Under the pieces are notes generated by a model. That model did not search any database. It was not told the DNA's origin and saw only the letters and a list, made by a program, of their open reading frames with translations. 64,000 nt of DNA from positions 24,285,078 to 24,349,077 of the forward strand of contig ML681971.1 of NCBI GenBank assembly GCA_007922195.1, written 5' to 3'. Within the stretch, counting starts at the first letter, position 1; each line of letters starts with the position of its first letter. The position numbers and the translations under genes were made by a program. Origin of the DNA: Podocnemis expansa. Lineage: Eukaryota; Chordata; Testudines; Podocnemididae. Below, in pieces: positions 9,875 through 20,489 of this stretch.

Positions 9875-9979
9875 TGGGCAGCTGTTTGAGCATGCCCAGC
9901 AGGGCCTGAGGGGCGGGGCTTCCCTTCTCTTCTGGGCATATAAGCCCGCTTGAGTGCGGGGCGGGCCTGCCCCGTCACA

Positions 9980-10400
9980 CTGCCTGAAGCTCAGACCATT
10001 CCAACTATGGCTAGTGGGGGTGAGTGCCCTAGCCAGGCACCTCTTGGGAAAAGTGGTTATCATCCCATTCACATCCTAGTGGTACTGGACTGGTAGGCAC
10101 ACCCGAGGGCAGTCTTTGCAGGAGTCCCATTCTAAGAGCTCTCTCCCTCAGTGACCCTAATTTCAAATGCCTTGGACCTCAGGTGGGGAGCACATCTAAG
10201 CACAGGAGACAGAACCCACAGCCTCTGGTTGCCAAAGGATTCAGCCCTCCACATCAATGTACAGGATTTGTGTGCAATCTGTTGGGCATGTCAGGTTTTC
10301 CTGCACCTCGTATCCAGACAGGCAGTACATGTACTCACAGACAAGATTGCAGCCATGTACTATCTCAACAAGTGAGCAGGGAGCCTGTTTGTCAGTGTTA
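9980..10400 (+). pseudogene. DIRS1 RNase H
   Basis: The frame shows LRPFQLWL, then a degenerate first catalytic block at about 10150-10190 (SNALDLRWGAH, where DIRS RNase H usually has TDAS.LGWGAH), HINVQDL at 10250-10270 and VLTDKIAAM at about 10335-10360. The domain would degrade RNA in RNA-DNA hybrids. Replacement of the first Asp by Asn and of Glu by Asp in the second block, plus frame breaks before 10150, argue that it is dead. Confidence 0.8.
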
Positions 10401-10929
10401 TGCGAGGAGGCCATGCAGATGTGTGACCTGGCTGTGCACACGTTTCACTTAGTTACCTCTGACCTGCCAGGTGTCCAGAAGGAGAAAGCAAAGCACCTCA
10501 TCAGACAGCTCTTTCTTTGCCATGATTGATCTCTGCAGCAAGAAGTAACCAACTTGATCTTCCAGTGATGCAGCATCCCCAAGTGGACCTGTTCACCTCT
10601 TGTTGGAACAGGAGTACACACAATTTTGTTCCCTTAGGGGCATAGAGAACAATGCACTGTCTGATGCTTTTCTTATTCTGTGGTCTAGGACTTTGATGTT
10701 TGCCTTCCCTCTGGTCCTGCTACTATCCAAGGTACTACTGAATATCAGGAGAGACAAAGCAGTCATTATTCTAATAGCCCCATCATGGCTTGCCAGTGTT
10801 GGTATATCACATTGCTCGACCTCTTCATTGCAACCTCATGGACTCTTCCAGAGTGCTTGGACCTACTCTTCCAGGACTTTGGCTGCCTGCTATTCCCAGA
10901 TCAGGCCTCCCTCCACAACACAGCATGGA

Positions 10930-11910
10930 GGCTCCATGGTTAAATGAGAAGGAACAACCTGTTTCATACAGGTCAGATACTACTTTGCAGTAAGAAACAG
11001 TCTACCCAAATGGACACGCTGCTTTTGAGCACCCCCTCCCCAGGGTGTAGCCCTAAAATACACCTTGATTCAGCCTGTCTTAGAATACCTGTGGCACTTG
11101 AAAGAGCAAGGCCTGGACTTGGCCTCCCTACTGGTCCATCTGGTGGCCATCTCAGTGTTTCACCTTGGGGCGGTCAGCCTTCTCCCATCCCTTTATTGCA
11201 TGGCTTCTGAAAGGTGTTGAAAGACTTTACCCTCAGTTCTGTGACAGTGCATCCCTGATCCTTAACTCATCAAGCTCATGGGTCCCCCATTATGGCATCC
11301 TGCTCCCTGTTGGAGCTATCCTGGAAAGTGGCCTTTTTAATAGCCATCACCTCTGATCAGTGGGTTTCCAAGCTCCAGGCCCTGACATCAGAACCCTTCT
11401 AAACAATGTTCTTCAACAATATGGTCCAGCTAAGACCACAAGGCCGTTTCACCCAAGGTTGCTTTCCATTTTAACCAGGACATTTTTCTGCCGGTCTGCT
11501 ACCCCAAGCCATATCACTCAGATGAGGAGTGATGCTTGCATATCTTGGTCATGAGGCAGGCTTTAGCCTTCTACCTTGAACACACACATCCATTTAGGAA
11601 GTCCACACAGCTTTTCATTGCAGTGGTGGACAGGAAGAAAGGCTCACCTGTTTCTGCACAAAGAATAGCTTCATGGATTACCACATGCATTAAACACTGC
11701 TACAAGCTCACAGAGATTCTGCTCCCAGACATTTTGGGGGCCCACTGAACAAGGGCAAAGGCATCATCCATTGCATTCCTGGCAAAGGTCCTGGTATTGG
11801 ATATTAGCAAAGTGGCCACCTGAGCATCTGTGCACATCTTCACGGTGCATTAGGCTACTGTGCAGCACTAATGGGATGATGCGGCATTTGGTAGACCAGT
11901 TCTGCAAGCA
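10930..11910 (+). pseudogene. DIRS1 tyrosine recombinase
   Basis: Scattered frames resemble the DIRS YR: a helical N-domain (10980-11230), the block with WKVAFLIAITS at about 11315-11350, TKPFRKS-like HPFRKSTQLF at about 11590-11620, and a C-terminal block near 11790-11860. YR would integrate circular cDNA by site-specific recombination. The usual ARRVSEL block reads DQWVSKL, so the first catalytic Arg is gone, and several stops interrupt the frame. Confidence 0.75.
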
Positions 11911-11925
11911 GCCCTGCAGTAACTC

Positions 11926-12329
11926 CAGGGGTTAAAGTAAGCCAGAACATGGGGCAATGCCATTCCAGGGCCCACTAGTTTTAGGGGCTCAGCATTCCAG
12001 GCCCCCTAAAAATAGAAAATGGAGCCAGAATGCTGCATTCCAGCTCCATTTTATTTTTAGGGGACAGAACACTGAGCCCCTAAAAATAGCAAGCCCCTGA
12101 ACAGCATTCTGTTGAATTGGGCAGGGCAGGGAGTTCTAAAAACTCCAGCCCCCAGCCAAGTCTCACTGAGCATGCTCAGAGAGACCAGGCTCTAGGCCGA
12201 AGCCAGGGGGTCAAGAGCTGGGTTGTGTGAGGGAGACTGCACTGGTGCAAGTGGGACCCGCACCAGCATGAAGGGGGCCCACCAATTTAGCAGGATTCTG
12301 GGACCCACTAAATTATACTTTAACCCCTG
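11926..12329. mobile_element. hAT-like MITE with TAAAGTA termini (copy 1)
   Basis: 404 bp with perfect 14-bp inverted ends, CAGGGGTTAAAGTA and TACTTTAACCCCTG, flanked by AGTAACTC (11918-11925) and AGTATCTC (12330-12337), an 8-bp duplication with one mismatch. Length of duplication and CAG...CTG ends are typical of hAT. It has no transposase. A related copy is at 16208-16833 and a right end at about 28765-28779; all share CCAGAATGCTGC and CTAAAAAT motifs. Confidence 0.85.
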
Positions 12330-12417
12330 AGTATCTCTGCTTATCATTCTCAGATACAGCTTGTAAATCATTTACATCTAATGGATACGAGCAAGCACTT
12401 GAAGAAGAAAAGACAGT

Positions 12418-12705
12418 CTTTCTTGTAACCGTCATTCTTTGAGGTGTGTTGCTCATGTCCATTCCAAACCCATGCACCATTCCCGCTTATGGAGTTAGCG
12501 GAAAGAAGGGACTGGTGGACGCAGCACTGGCAGCACCTGATATATCGCACCATATGTGCGGGATGATAAAGGGCACTGGAGCCAGCTCTGTGGGTCCTGC
12601 TAAGGGGAAAAGATCCCAGTAGCTGTGCATGGAGGCGTGCACTCAACTATATCAGAATGGATATGAGCAACCCATCTTGAAGAATGACAGTTACAGGAAA
12701 GCAAC
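12418..12705 (+). repeat. DIRS1 3' inverted terminal repeat
   Basis: Arms at about 12418-12467 and 12655-12705 are inverted copies (TGTAACCGTCATTCTTTGAG against CTTGAAGAATGACAGTTACA). This folded end, with the complementary inner segment next to the outer end, is the 3' structure of DIRS elements and serves in making the circular intermediate. Confidence 0.85.
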
Positions 12706-12754
12706 TATCTTATTTAATAAACAGAAATAACATTTGCGTTGGGAACACCAACTT

Positions 12755-12945
12755 CCAATTTATAGATTCCGAGGCCAGAAGGAATCACCATTGTGATCTA
12801 GTTTGACCTATATGACACAGGCCAGACAGAAATAATTTCTCCAAAATAATTTCATTTGAAAGAGAGCATTTTCCCAGCAAATAGTTTAGACAACCTATGG
12901 GAAAAAGACTCCAGCTAAAAATACATTCGGATTTTTTTTTGTTTA
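12755..12945 (-). mobile_element. CR1-like LINE fragment
   Basis: Begins with TAGATTCCGAGGCCAGAAGG and TTTGACCTATATGACACAGG, a form of the CR1 family 3' end common in turtles, in reverse orientation. No coding sequence. Confidence 0.65.
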
Positions 12946-13439
12946 AAAATAAGCTTCCTATTCTTTGCTCTTAGTTATCTTACTGGCATCCTTCCGAGCT
13001 TAGGTCGTGTGTGTCAGCTGTTCCACAGATAATCTCATTTCCTTCTGGGGCTCTATGATTGTTTTGAAAAGGACAACATGAAAAATAGTATTACAGGGTT
13101 TATTTACATAATGTTCTTCCTGTGGTGATCAGGGAAAGAGTTAATACTTTCCCTTTGAAGTGAGACTGTATCAACAGGTATCTGGTCTCACTAGTGAGCC
13201 AGAAGCCTACCCAATATAAGGCCATGCTTGGCTAAAGTGAACTAGTTGAAGATGAGTAATTTTGACTGCAGGCCCTCCCTTTCAGAATTTTAATTTAGAG
13301 AAGCCATTTTGCTCAGATTTATTTTAATGCTAGGTTTATGAGCTATTTATATTTAATTCTCTTCTCTCCTTAATCGACCTGTCCTATTTGTTATGTGAAA
13401 TGAAAATACTCACATAGGTCTGAAAGAGAGCTCTGGAAG

Positions 13440-13730
13440 GCTTTGCACAGAAGACAGGAGAAGGGGATGGACTAGAAGCCAACCTTCCCTGTTCTAGACT
13501 ACTCTGACAGATGTCTAACCTGTCCTCAAAAAGCTCCTGTGACAGGGATTCCATATCCTCCCATGGTAATGTATTCTACTCATTAGCTATCCTTACAGTC
13601 AAGAAGTTTTTCTAATATTTAATCTAAATCTCCCTTGCTTCAAATTAAGCTCATTGCTTTTTGTCCTGTTATTCAAGTAAAAGCAGGAGTGAAGTTTTCA
13701 AGTCTAACTTGTATTTTTCTCTCATTTGAC
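13440..13730 (-). mobile_element. CR1-like LINE fragment
   Basis: TCTAACCTGTCCTCAAAAAG, GGGATTCCATATCCTCCCAT and AAGAAGTTTTTCTAATATTT are hallmarks of reverse-oriented sauropsid CR1 3' UTR. Old and non-coding. Confidence 0.75.
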
Positions 13731-14198
13731 TGTTTGAACTGAAACTCTGAAAGCTATTTGACTAGTTTAGTACATATTTTCAATACCAGGGACTAAAGAA
13801 ACTCATCTTAAAAAATTGCAATAATGGTAGATTCTCTTTTCAGTCAGTGGTACAGCACCAAGCAGAATAAAGGAGAAAAGACAATGGCATTTAGGAACAC
13901 TTAAAAATTCTCTTCAGAGATTTGCATTTCAAAGACCTTAGCTTCCTGTTCTCCCCTTCCTCAAACTCATACTCAAACCCTTTCACATCTTCACTAAAAA
14001 GTCTCTCAGTGACAGTGGAGGCACCAAAGTTGCATTCTATGCTTTGGCATCCTTTTTGTAGATCTTACTTGAATGCCATGTATTGTTACAGAGACAGTTA
14101 AAATAGCCAAGAGCCAAAGGGGTAGCCGTGTTAGTCTAGTTCAGTAAAACAAACAAGGAGTTCTGTGGCACGTAAAGACTAACAAATTTATTTAGTGC

Positions 14199-14236
14199 AT
14201 GAGCTTTCGTAGGAGAAAATCCCACTTTGTCAGACA
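14199..14236 (-). ncRNA. Hammerhead-ribozyme-like relic
   Basis: Minus strand has CTGACAA (canonical CUGANGA), a stem II of about five pairs (GTGGG with CCTAC), then CGAAAGC with the GAAA element (+ strand TTTC at 14205-14208). The changed core base probably abolishes cleavage. Confidence 0.55.
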
Positions 14237-14619
14237 CTTAGATGAGGGAACTTACAGAATGGGGGGAAAATTAATGTAGGGAAGTGTAAGTCATGGGAAC
14301 AGGTCACACTGTAACAGCAAATCAAAATAGTTGTTAAGATTCAAACACTGGGAAACAGCATACAGAGGAAGATGAGGTCAACTCACCTGTTGTAATGCGA
14401 GAAAAAAACAATGTCGCGATTAAGACCTGAAGCGATGCAAATGAATTTGCAAATGAATTCAATTTCCCTAGCTTCTCTTTGAAGCCTTGATTTAATATTC
14501 ATTTGGGCACTTTTTTTTAAATATTCTACTCATCCGAAGTAAAAAGCCGAAAGAATCACCTATTTTTAAAATGCCTGCCGGACAGAGGACATGAAGGTAA
14601 AAAGGAGGACACGTCCTCC

Positions 14620-15163
14620 TTTTGACAGATGTCTGGTAGTCCTAGTTGTAGCTGATGACTAGAGGCGTTCTGTTGGTTCTTTTTTGGGCTTCTCCTGTAG
14701 TAGTTGACTTTGGGGTACCTACCTGGCTCTGTCAATGTGTTTCTTCACCTGGGTACTGTAGTTTTAAGAATGCTTGATAGAGATCCTGAAGGTGTCTGTA
14801 TCTATATGAGGATCAGAGCAAATGCAGTTATATCTGAGGGCTTGGCTGTAAACAGTGGATCATGTGGTGTGTTTAGGATGAAAGCTTGAGGGATGTAGGT
14901 AACTATACTGATCAGTAGGTTTTTGGTATAGGGTGGTGCTTATGTGTTCATTCTTAATGTGTACTGTCCAGAAAGTGGATCTCCTGTGTGGAGTGTTCCA
15001 GGCTAAGTTTAATAGTGGAATGGAAATTGTTGAAATCTCTGTGGAAATCTTCAATGTAGTATAAGTAGAGGAGAGGTGCTTTAGGATGAGACTTGAGGAA
15101 ATGTTCTAAGTCGGACATAAAAATGTTGGCATATTGTGGCACATTTCTCCCACGAAAGCTCAT
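14620..15163 (-). pseudogene. Penelope-like RT fragment
   Basis: From 15163 downward the minus strand reads a C-terminal RT segment: PQYANIFMSDLEHFL, then a degenerate catalytic block YYIED (usual Y-x-DD), then LSLEHSTQEIHFLDST, LYQKPTDQYSYLH and, in another frame, the tail toward 14640. I recognise the block order from Penelope-like RTs. The enzyme would copy RNA at exposed DNA 3' ends. The first active-site Asp is replaced by Glu and frames shift at least twice, so it is inactive. Confidence 0.75.
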
Positions 15164-15192
15164 GCACTAAATTTGTTAGTCTTTAAGTTATA

Positions 15193-16200
15193 ATAGCAAA
15201 TGCTGAAGACTTCTTTCTGGTGATATGCCTGTAGAATTTCTGAAGGAAGGGAATTTCACAAAAACCTCCAAGATGCAAATGGTGGTAAACAGCCTGTAAT
15301 AAATATGTACATTATTTACAAACATATGCAGAAATGAAGCTAGTTTTCTTGGCTGAGAATCTGGCTGTTCAGACCCACAGAGGCTGTTTCCATAGCTTTC
15401 GTCTAGAAATAAAACAACTAATTATGTCTTCACGGTCATTTCTGGTATACTGAAATACTTTGTTCTGCCTCTTTACTAATGCATAATAGTCATTATAGGC
15501 ACAACATATATTCAGAATATTCAAAAACAAAAAAAAATGCCACACTTCAGATGAGTAACATCCTCAGGCCAACTGGTCATCTGAAACCTGACTATGCATC
15601 TCTCTATTTGCCATACACCTTCTATAGGTGCCTGATCAACTAGGACTTACAGTCTTGCTCTGCTTACAAGTCAGACTGCTTGCTTGTTGAAACACAAATG
15701 TTTAAGTTTGTATTACATTGGCCCCAATTTGTAGTTTTCTTATGTAAAACTTAAGAATACCAAATATCAAGTAGACTCGGATAAAATTGCCTTAGCTAAG
15801 AATGAATTAAGTAAATTAATAAATATTTCTGAAGCTTTGGTTTGGGAGGAAAAGGTATTCAGAGGCATCTCTTTTTTAACTGCTAATTCCATTGTTTCAT
15901 ATTCCTTCAAATTTGGCCCCCAGACCTCACCTCAAGTCTTCTGGTTATTGATAACCCTCATTACATGTCACCATGCCACTGTCAGTTTTCACTGCCTCCT
16001 GTATCTTAAGTAACCAAATCCCTAGATGATTATGAAAACAATCCATCATTGTTTCTCTAATTGATACATTCTATCTGAAAACATTATGCATTGCAAAGAC
16101 TACCTTAGCCTTATGGTTCATATTTCACTAGTAGTAACTTAAAGTAAAAATAAATAAATGTAGAAAGATAGTTAGGAAATGTAATACTCAAGGTGATACC
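15193..16200. other. AT-rich intergenic DNA
   Basis: No gene or recognisable repeat seen apart from short A-runs. Confidence 0.55.
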
Positions 16201-16207
16201 CTCAATC

Positions 16208-16833
16208 CAGTGGTTAAAGTATAATTTGGTGGGCCCTGGAAACCTCCTAAATTGCCAGGCCCCTTCATCCACCCCAGCTACTGCCCCCCTCATGCCTGCC
16301 CCCTACCACAGCTACTGCCCTGTAAACACCTGCCCTCCCAGCTCCCGCCCCCCCCCAGACTCCTTTCGCCACGTCCTCCCCAGCCAACCTGTTCCCCCCA
16401 CCACGTCCTTTCCTTGCCAGCTGCCTGACTGTCCCCAATGCCCCTCAAAAGCCCACTTACTGATGGGGCAGGGAAGGAGCTTGTGGGGACTCATGGCTGC
16501 TGCCAAGATGGCCAGGGAGCCAGACTGGGGTGACGTGGGAGGGAGGGAGGCTGCAGCTGCAGCACAGCCGGCTGGCAAGAGGGGACACAGGTCCAAGACG
16601 TGTTCCAGCAAGCACACGCTGCCCAGACCCAGCAAGTGGGGTAGGGGGGCACTGCAGTCACTGAGAAGCAGGGCGAGTGATGGCTGGGCTTGCTCCCGCC
16701 TGCAGCCCCTTGAGCCGGCCCTGGGGTAACGTACCAGAATGCTGCATTCTGGTGTGTTCAATTTTTAGGGGGCCCTGGAATGCTGCCTCCTAAAAATGGG
16801 GGGGGGCAGTGTTCCAATTTACTTTAAGCCCTG
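16208..16833. mobile_element. hAT-like MITE (copy 2)
   Basis: 626 bp with ends CAGTGGTTAAAGTA and TACTTTAAGCCCTG, related to copy 1. Flanks CCTCAATC (16200-16207) and TCTCAATC (16834-16841) agree at seven of eight bases. A C-rich interior gives open frames on both strands without any domain. Confidence 0.82.
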
Positions 16834-16841
16834 TCTCAATC

Positions 16842-17848
16842 CACTGGCCAAGAATGGTTGAATCTGTGGCGTGACATGCTGCAAATGTTTTATCAAGGGG
16901 TTCCCTCAGAAATTCTCCTTGAGATAAGTTACATTCTGGGTTTGCAAGTGTTTGCAGTATATAATGTTGAGAGGCTGAGGGATTTATTCTGTTGGTCTTC
17001 TCTTTTAAACAGGAACACTTTGTTATAGTTACAACTGAGGAACAAGGACTGACTGCTTGGCAAATAAATGTCTATTAATTGTACTTGCTGGAATGCTTAA
17101 ACGTCAAGTAAAAATATACTGTGTAGATTGACAACATAACAATGATCAGTTTGTATCAACTGTGTGTGTGTGTAAGCTTTCCCCATACCTTTTTTTAAAA
17201 ATGCTGGTATGGTGCAATGAAATATTTCTATATAGTCCAGTGGTGATTTAGCAATAAAAGGGAGACTCATTCCATTTTCTATTCAGTTTGCTAATGGAAT
17301 TTTAACTAGTAACTTCTTAAACTCAACATAAAAGACATTTAATTTAATAAATTAAAAGGGAAAAATCTGAGCAGCTGCAGCTGTGACACCTTCAAGGAGA
17401 CACAAAGAAATGATACCTAACTAGAGAGAGACTGGGGAAAACAAAAAGTGTGAGTTACGTTTGTGTGTGCAAGACAAAGTATATTCAGCCTTCTCATGTT
17501 AAATGCCCATTCAGCACTGATTAGCTTTGCATTATAAGCCCCATGAAGAATTGCTAGCTGGAGGTCATATGGAGGAGCTATTACACAGACAGTAGCTTTT
17601 TATACAGCATTAGTATTGACGCGTGATACAATGCAGCAGCTGCTGATGGTACTGTAGCTGTTGCTATTTTTACTTCTAAGGAAATAAATGTCAGATCTAC
17701 TTGTTCATCTCCTTGTTTTATTGCTTCTTTTTCACAAGCACCTCCCCCCGTTTATTTCAGTGGTTTCTTAATTTGGCAGTGGAGGTGAGGATCTTGTCCC
17801 TGGCATCAGAGCAGAGGCTTCTCTGTTCCTCTCTCCTCTTCTCTGCAC
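16842..17848. other. AT-rich intergenic DNA
   Basis: No gene recognised. A short (GT)n run is at 17160-17173. Confidence 0.55.
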
Positions 17849-17851
17849 TTT

Positions 17852-18261
17852 GGCTATGTCTACACTACACTTTTATTTCGAAATAAAACTCATTATTTCG
17901 CAATAAAAGAAATTAGGTCTACACGGATCCCGTCCTCTCGAAATAAGAATCGTCGTTCTGAAACAGTAAAACCTCAATGTTTTCGAAACAGCCATTATTT
18001 CGGAAGGGATATTTCGAAATAATGCCGTTTAGACCTGTTCTTTTGAAACAACACAATGTAGACCTGTTGTTTCGAAACAACTTTTCGAAACAATGGGCCA
18101 ATTGGCGTTATTTTGGAATATCCCTTTCGAAATAACGGCCATTTCAATTGTGGGGTTTTCCTTATTTTGAAAAGAGCCCTTTCAAAATAAGGGTTTTATT
18201 TTGAAATAAGTCATTTTGAAAGGACTTATTTCAAAATAAAACTGTGTGTGTAGACATAGCC
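17852..18261. mobile_element. TIR MITE, Harbinger-like
   Basis: 410 bp with near-perfect inverted ends GGCTATGTCTACAC and GTGTAGACATAGCC, flanked by TTT on both sides. The interior is made of many TTCGAAA or TTTTGAAA palindromic pieces. A 3-bp duplication suggests PIF/Harbinger, but T-runs make it weak. Non-coding. Confidence 0.75.
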
Positions 18262-18430
18262 TTTGAGACCAAGCGGGTAGGGGCAGTCAGGTTTTCCTGC
18301 AGTATCTTCTTTGGAGGCCTTCATTTATTCATTATTGTTTCTCTGTCACATCCCTACATTCACCTGCAGTAGAAAAGAATGGAGAACCCTTATGGGCAGC
18401 TATCACCTGTTTCAGCCAGTTAGGTTTGTT

Positions 18431-18450
18431 AAAAAAAAAAAAAAAAAAAA
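18431..18450 (+). repeat. A20 homopolymer
   Basis: Twenty adenines; possibly the tail of a retroposed sequence, no source identified. Confidence 0.9.
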
Positions 18451-18462
18451 GTCATTTCTCCA

Positions 18463-18494
18463 AGTTCCAAAGGGGCAGCTGTGTTAGTCTCATT
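18463..18494 (+). mobile_element. Penelope-like terminal fragment
   Basis: CCAAAGGGGCAGCTGTGTTA followed by GTCT is the outer end of the dispersed Penelope-type terminal repeat seen elsewhere here. Confidence 0.55.
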
Positions 18495-19187
18495 CAGTGG
18501 CTCCCAACTTTTTCTCTGCCATTACATACCTTGATACCTTCACATTTTTTGAGGCACACCACCATTAAAAAAATTCATGAATATTCAAATTAACTTACAT
18601 TACTTATGAATATTCATGAACCATGGCACAGTTTTGGAAATGTTGCTATGTAGGGTAGTAGGGGTAGCAGAGCAGGGGTGGCAAAACACAGTAGATCGGG
18701 CATCATGTGCAGTGGTAGGAGAGTCTGGGGAGCAGGCCAGGGCAGGGGGTGGCAAAAGAGGACAAGGGCAGCCATGTGGGGAGCAGCACAAGGATAGCGA
18801 GAGAGGAAGGAAGAACAAGAGTGGCTTTGTGGGGGTGCAGGGGGGGACCTGGGGAGCAGGAAGGTCAGGCAAGGGATCAAGGCGCAGCACCCACTTCCTC
18901 TTTCTCCAGTGACTCCTTGCCATATAGGACAGATCCTCACCACACTGCTGCTCCCTCCCACCCCAGTGGGTCCCATCCTCCCCTCCCCTCCTCCCCCTCT
19001 GCCTGTGATGGACCCTCCTATCACTGCAGGTACCAGAACTAGGCCTTCAGCCCCCAGCTACACCCCCCCCTACACACAGACACCCCATTCCCCAGCTACA
19101 CGCACCCTCAACCAAACAGCCACCCTACAACCCCAGCTACACACTCGCTCTCTGTTACACATACACTCCCACCCACCTCTGCTACAC
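18495..19187 (+). mobile_element. hAT-like repeat B (forward copy)
   Basis: Begins CAGTGGCTCCCAAC. It contains paired ATGAATATTCA palindromes and a GC-rich interior. The sequence 18600-19045 recurs inverted at 27826-28370, and 19045-19187 recurs inverted at 20575-20713. The CAGTGG...CCCAAC start suggests hAT. Open frames here are compositional. Confidence 0.6.
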
Positions 19188-19337
19188 CAGTGGGTCCCAA
19201 CCAGTGTGCCCACTGCCACAGCATGCTGGTGTGCCATGCCAACACCCAAAGTGTGCTATTAGAATCTGGGAGAGCTAGAGTTAGAGCTCCCTCCCCGCTC
19301 AGCCCAGCCACGTGGGCTGTGCAGGGCTGGCAAAAAG
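19188..19337 (+). mobile_element. hAT-like fragment
   Basis: Begins CAGTGGGTCCCAACCAGTGT; an inverted relative ends at about 28906 (CACTGGTTGGGAACCATTG). Truncated, non-coding. Confidence 0.5.
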
Positions 19338-20489
19338 CAGTGGCGGCTTTTGGGGTAGGCGAAGCAGGCAGCCGCCTAGTGCCTCAAGCAATAAGGGGTC
19401 TCGTCCTCAATTTGGTGAACAGAAATGAAAATATAGAAAAATATAGAAATTGTTCCCATCTAGCAGAACTAGCAGGGCTGGAAGCCTAAGCATGTTTCAC
19501 TCTTGGCTCATCAAAGCAAACTATCATTAGGATCTGTGCTTCATCTGAATTGCAGGTTTCACCATTATCTGCCCATCACCTTCACACTGACATGCTAAAA
19601 AAGCAGGAGCAAGCAACAAACAGCACAATAGTAGGAACTTCTCCCTTGGGCTCAGCTTATAATTCCTCAGAGTGGCCATTTATTCTACCATTTTTTAATT
19701 TTGTGAAATACTGCCTTTTCCTTTTCTTTTTTACCTGTTCTTTTGCCTTTTTGACAATTTTTAGTTTGGCTTTGATTAGATCAGTTTACCAGGTAGGTCC
19801 ATATAGGGTGCTACATATAAATACAGTGCTGCCCTCTTAGACAATCATTACAGCTGTGTGTGATGTCTGTGTTGTATCTTTTTTTTTGTAAGTAATTTTT
19901 TAGCTTCTTCTGTACTTACTATTTAATATTTTTGAGGGGGCAAGAGTCTTATAAACTTGAGGACTTCAGAGAATTTCACTGAAATTTGGTGTTTTCCATT
20001 TATAGCTACACACTAGGAACTTTTTTTTTTTACTTATTTTTATTTATTATAATTATTTATATTCCATGTCTAGTGCACATAAACCCAAGCCTATATGAAA
20101 CATTTGTAAGATTTGCCTGCCAAAATTTTAAATGTGGTATTTGTTAGTTTTGAGCCATCATTAATGTTACCACTTTTTATTAATTAATGCTCATACTTTG
20201 TACAAATTTTTAAAATGTTCATTTTAACTTTGTAGTTCAGTATTAGCTCATTTATGTTAAGTAAAAGATGATCAACTTATAAGCTTCATGATGGGAAGAT
20301 CTTTAAAAATATCATACCCAAAAATAATTTATGAGTTCCAGAGGGATAGTCATGTTAGTTCAGTTCAGCAAAACAAAAAGGAGTCCTGGGGGTCGTGTGG
20401 GGTAGTTAGGGCTGCAGGGGGGGCCTGGGGCCACAGGGAAGGTAGCAGTGGGGGCCAATAGTGAGCCCTTTACTGGGCCCCACAAAGTA
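19338..20489 (+). mobile_element. hAT-like repeat C (forward copy, 3'-truncated)
   Basis: Starts CAGTGGCGGCTTTTGGGGTA. Nearly the whole segment reappears inverted at 32449-33628, including an internal Penelope-type piece (about 20335-20390). It stops within GGGCCCCACA where reversed repeat B begins. No transposase frame seen. Confidence 0.65.

Larger units (their letters stand above)
3578..9979 (-). mobile_element. Gmr1-like Ty3/gypsy LTR retrotransposon
   Basis: A complete LTR-to-LTR element of 6402 bp on the minus strand. LTRs begin TGTC and end GTCACA on the + strand, so both termini are TG/CA. In element order: 5' LTR (8967-9979), primer site, gag with zinc knuckle and aspartic protease, integrase (H2C2 then DDE core), GPY/F-type segment, RT, RNase H, polypurine tract, 3' LTR (3578-4488). 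Integrase before RT is the order described for Gmr1-like members of Ty3/gypsy, unlike the usual RT-RNase H-integrase. It is inserted in DIRS1 with a 5-bp duplication. At least one stop and about three frameshifts in the integrase region mean this copy cannot make a full polyprotein, but the LTRs differ little, so insertion looks fairly recent. Confidence 0.93.
8967..9979 (-). repeat. Gypsy 5' LTR (1013 bp)
   Basis: Starts TGTCGCGG, ends CCGTCACA on the + strand. It has six 51-bp units (about 9092-9406) against four in the other LTR; outside these units the LTRs are nearly identical. A minus-strand TATA-type motif is at 9866-9874. By position this is the promoter LTR of the minus-strand element. 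Confidence 0.93.
9980..12720 (+). mobile_element. DIRS1, right fragment
   Basis: Continuation of the DIRS split by the gypsy insertion: rest of RNase H (to about 10400), a linker with methylase-like traces, tyrosine recombinase remnants (about 10900-11910) and the 3' inverted terminal repeat (12418-12705). gag and RT are missing, so DIRS1 is 5'-truncated. A hAT-like MITE sits at 11926-12329. Many stops and frame changes mark it as old. Confidence 0.85.
14116..15192 (-). mobile_element. Penelope-like element, truncated
   Basis: A minus-strand RT fragment (about 14620-15163) is followed on its 3' side by a terminal piece at 14116-14240 containing a degenerate hammerhead-type core. On the 5' side the same terminal sequence appears in inverted orientation and truncated at 15145-15192, joined directly to coding sequence. 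Inverted and truncated pseudo-LTRs are characteristic of Penelope-like elements. The GIY-YIG endonuclease is missing. Confidence 0.75.

Noticed and set aside
16193..16761. Pro-rich protein (178 codons)
   Set aside because: Lies inside a MITE; opposite strand is open as well.
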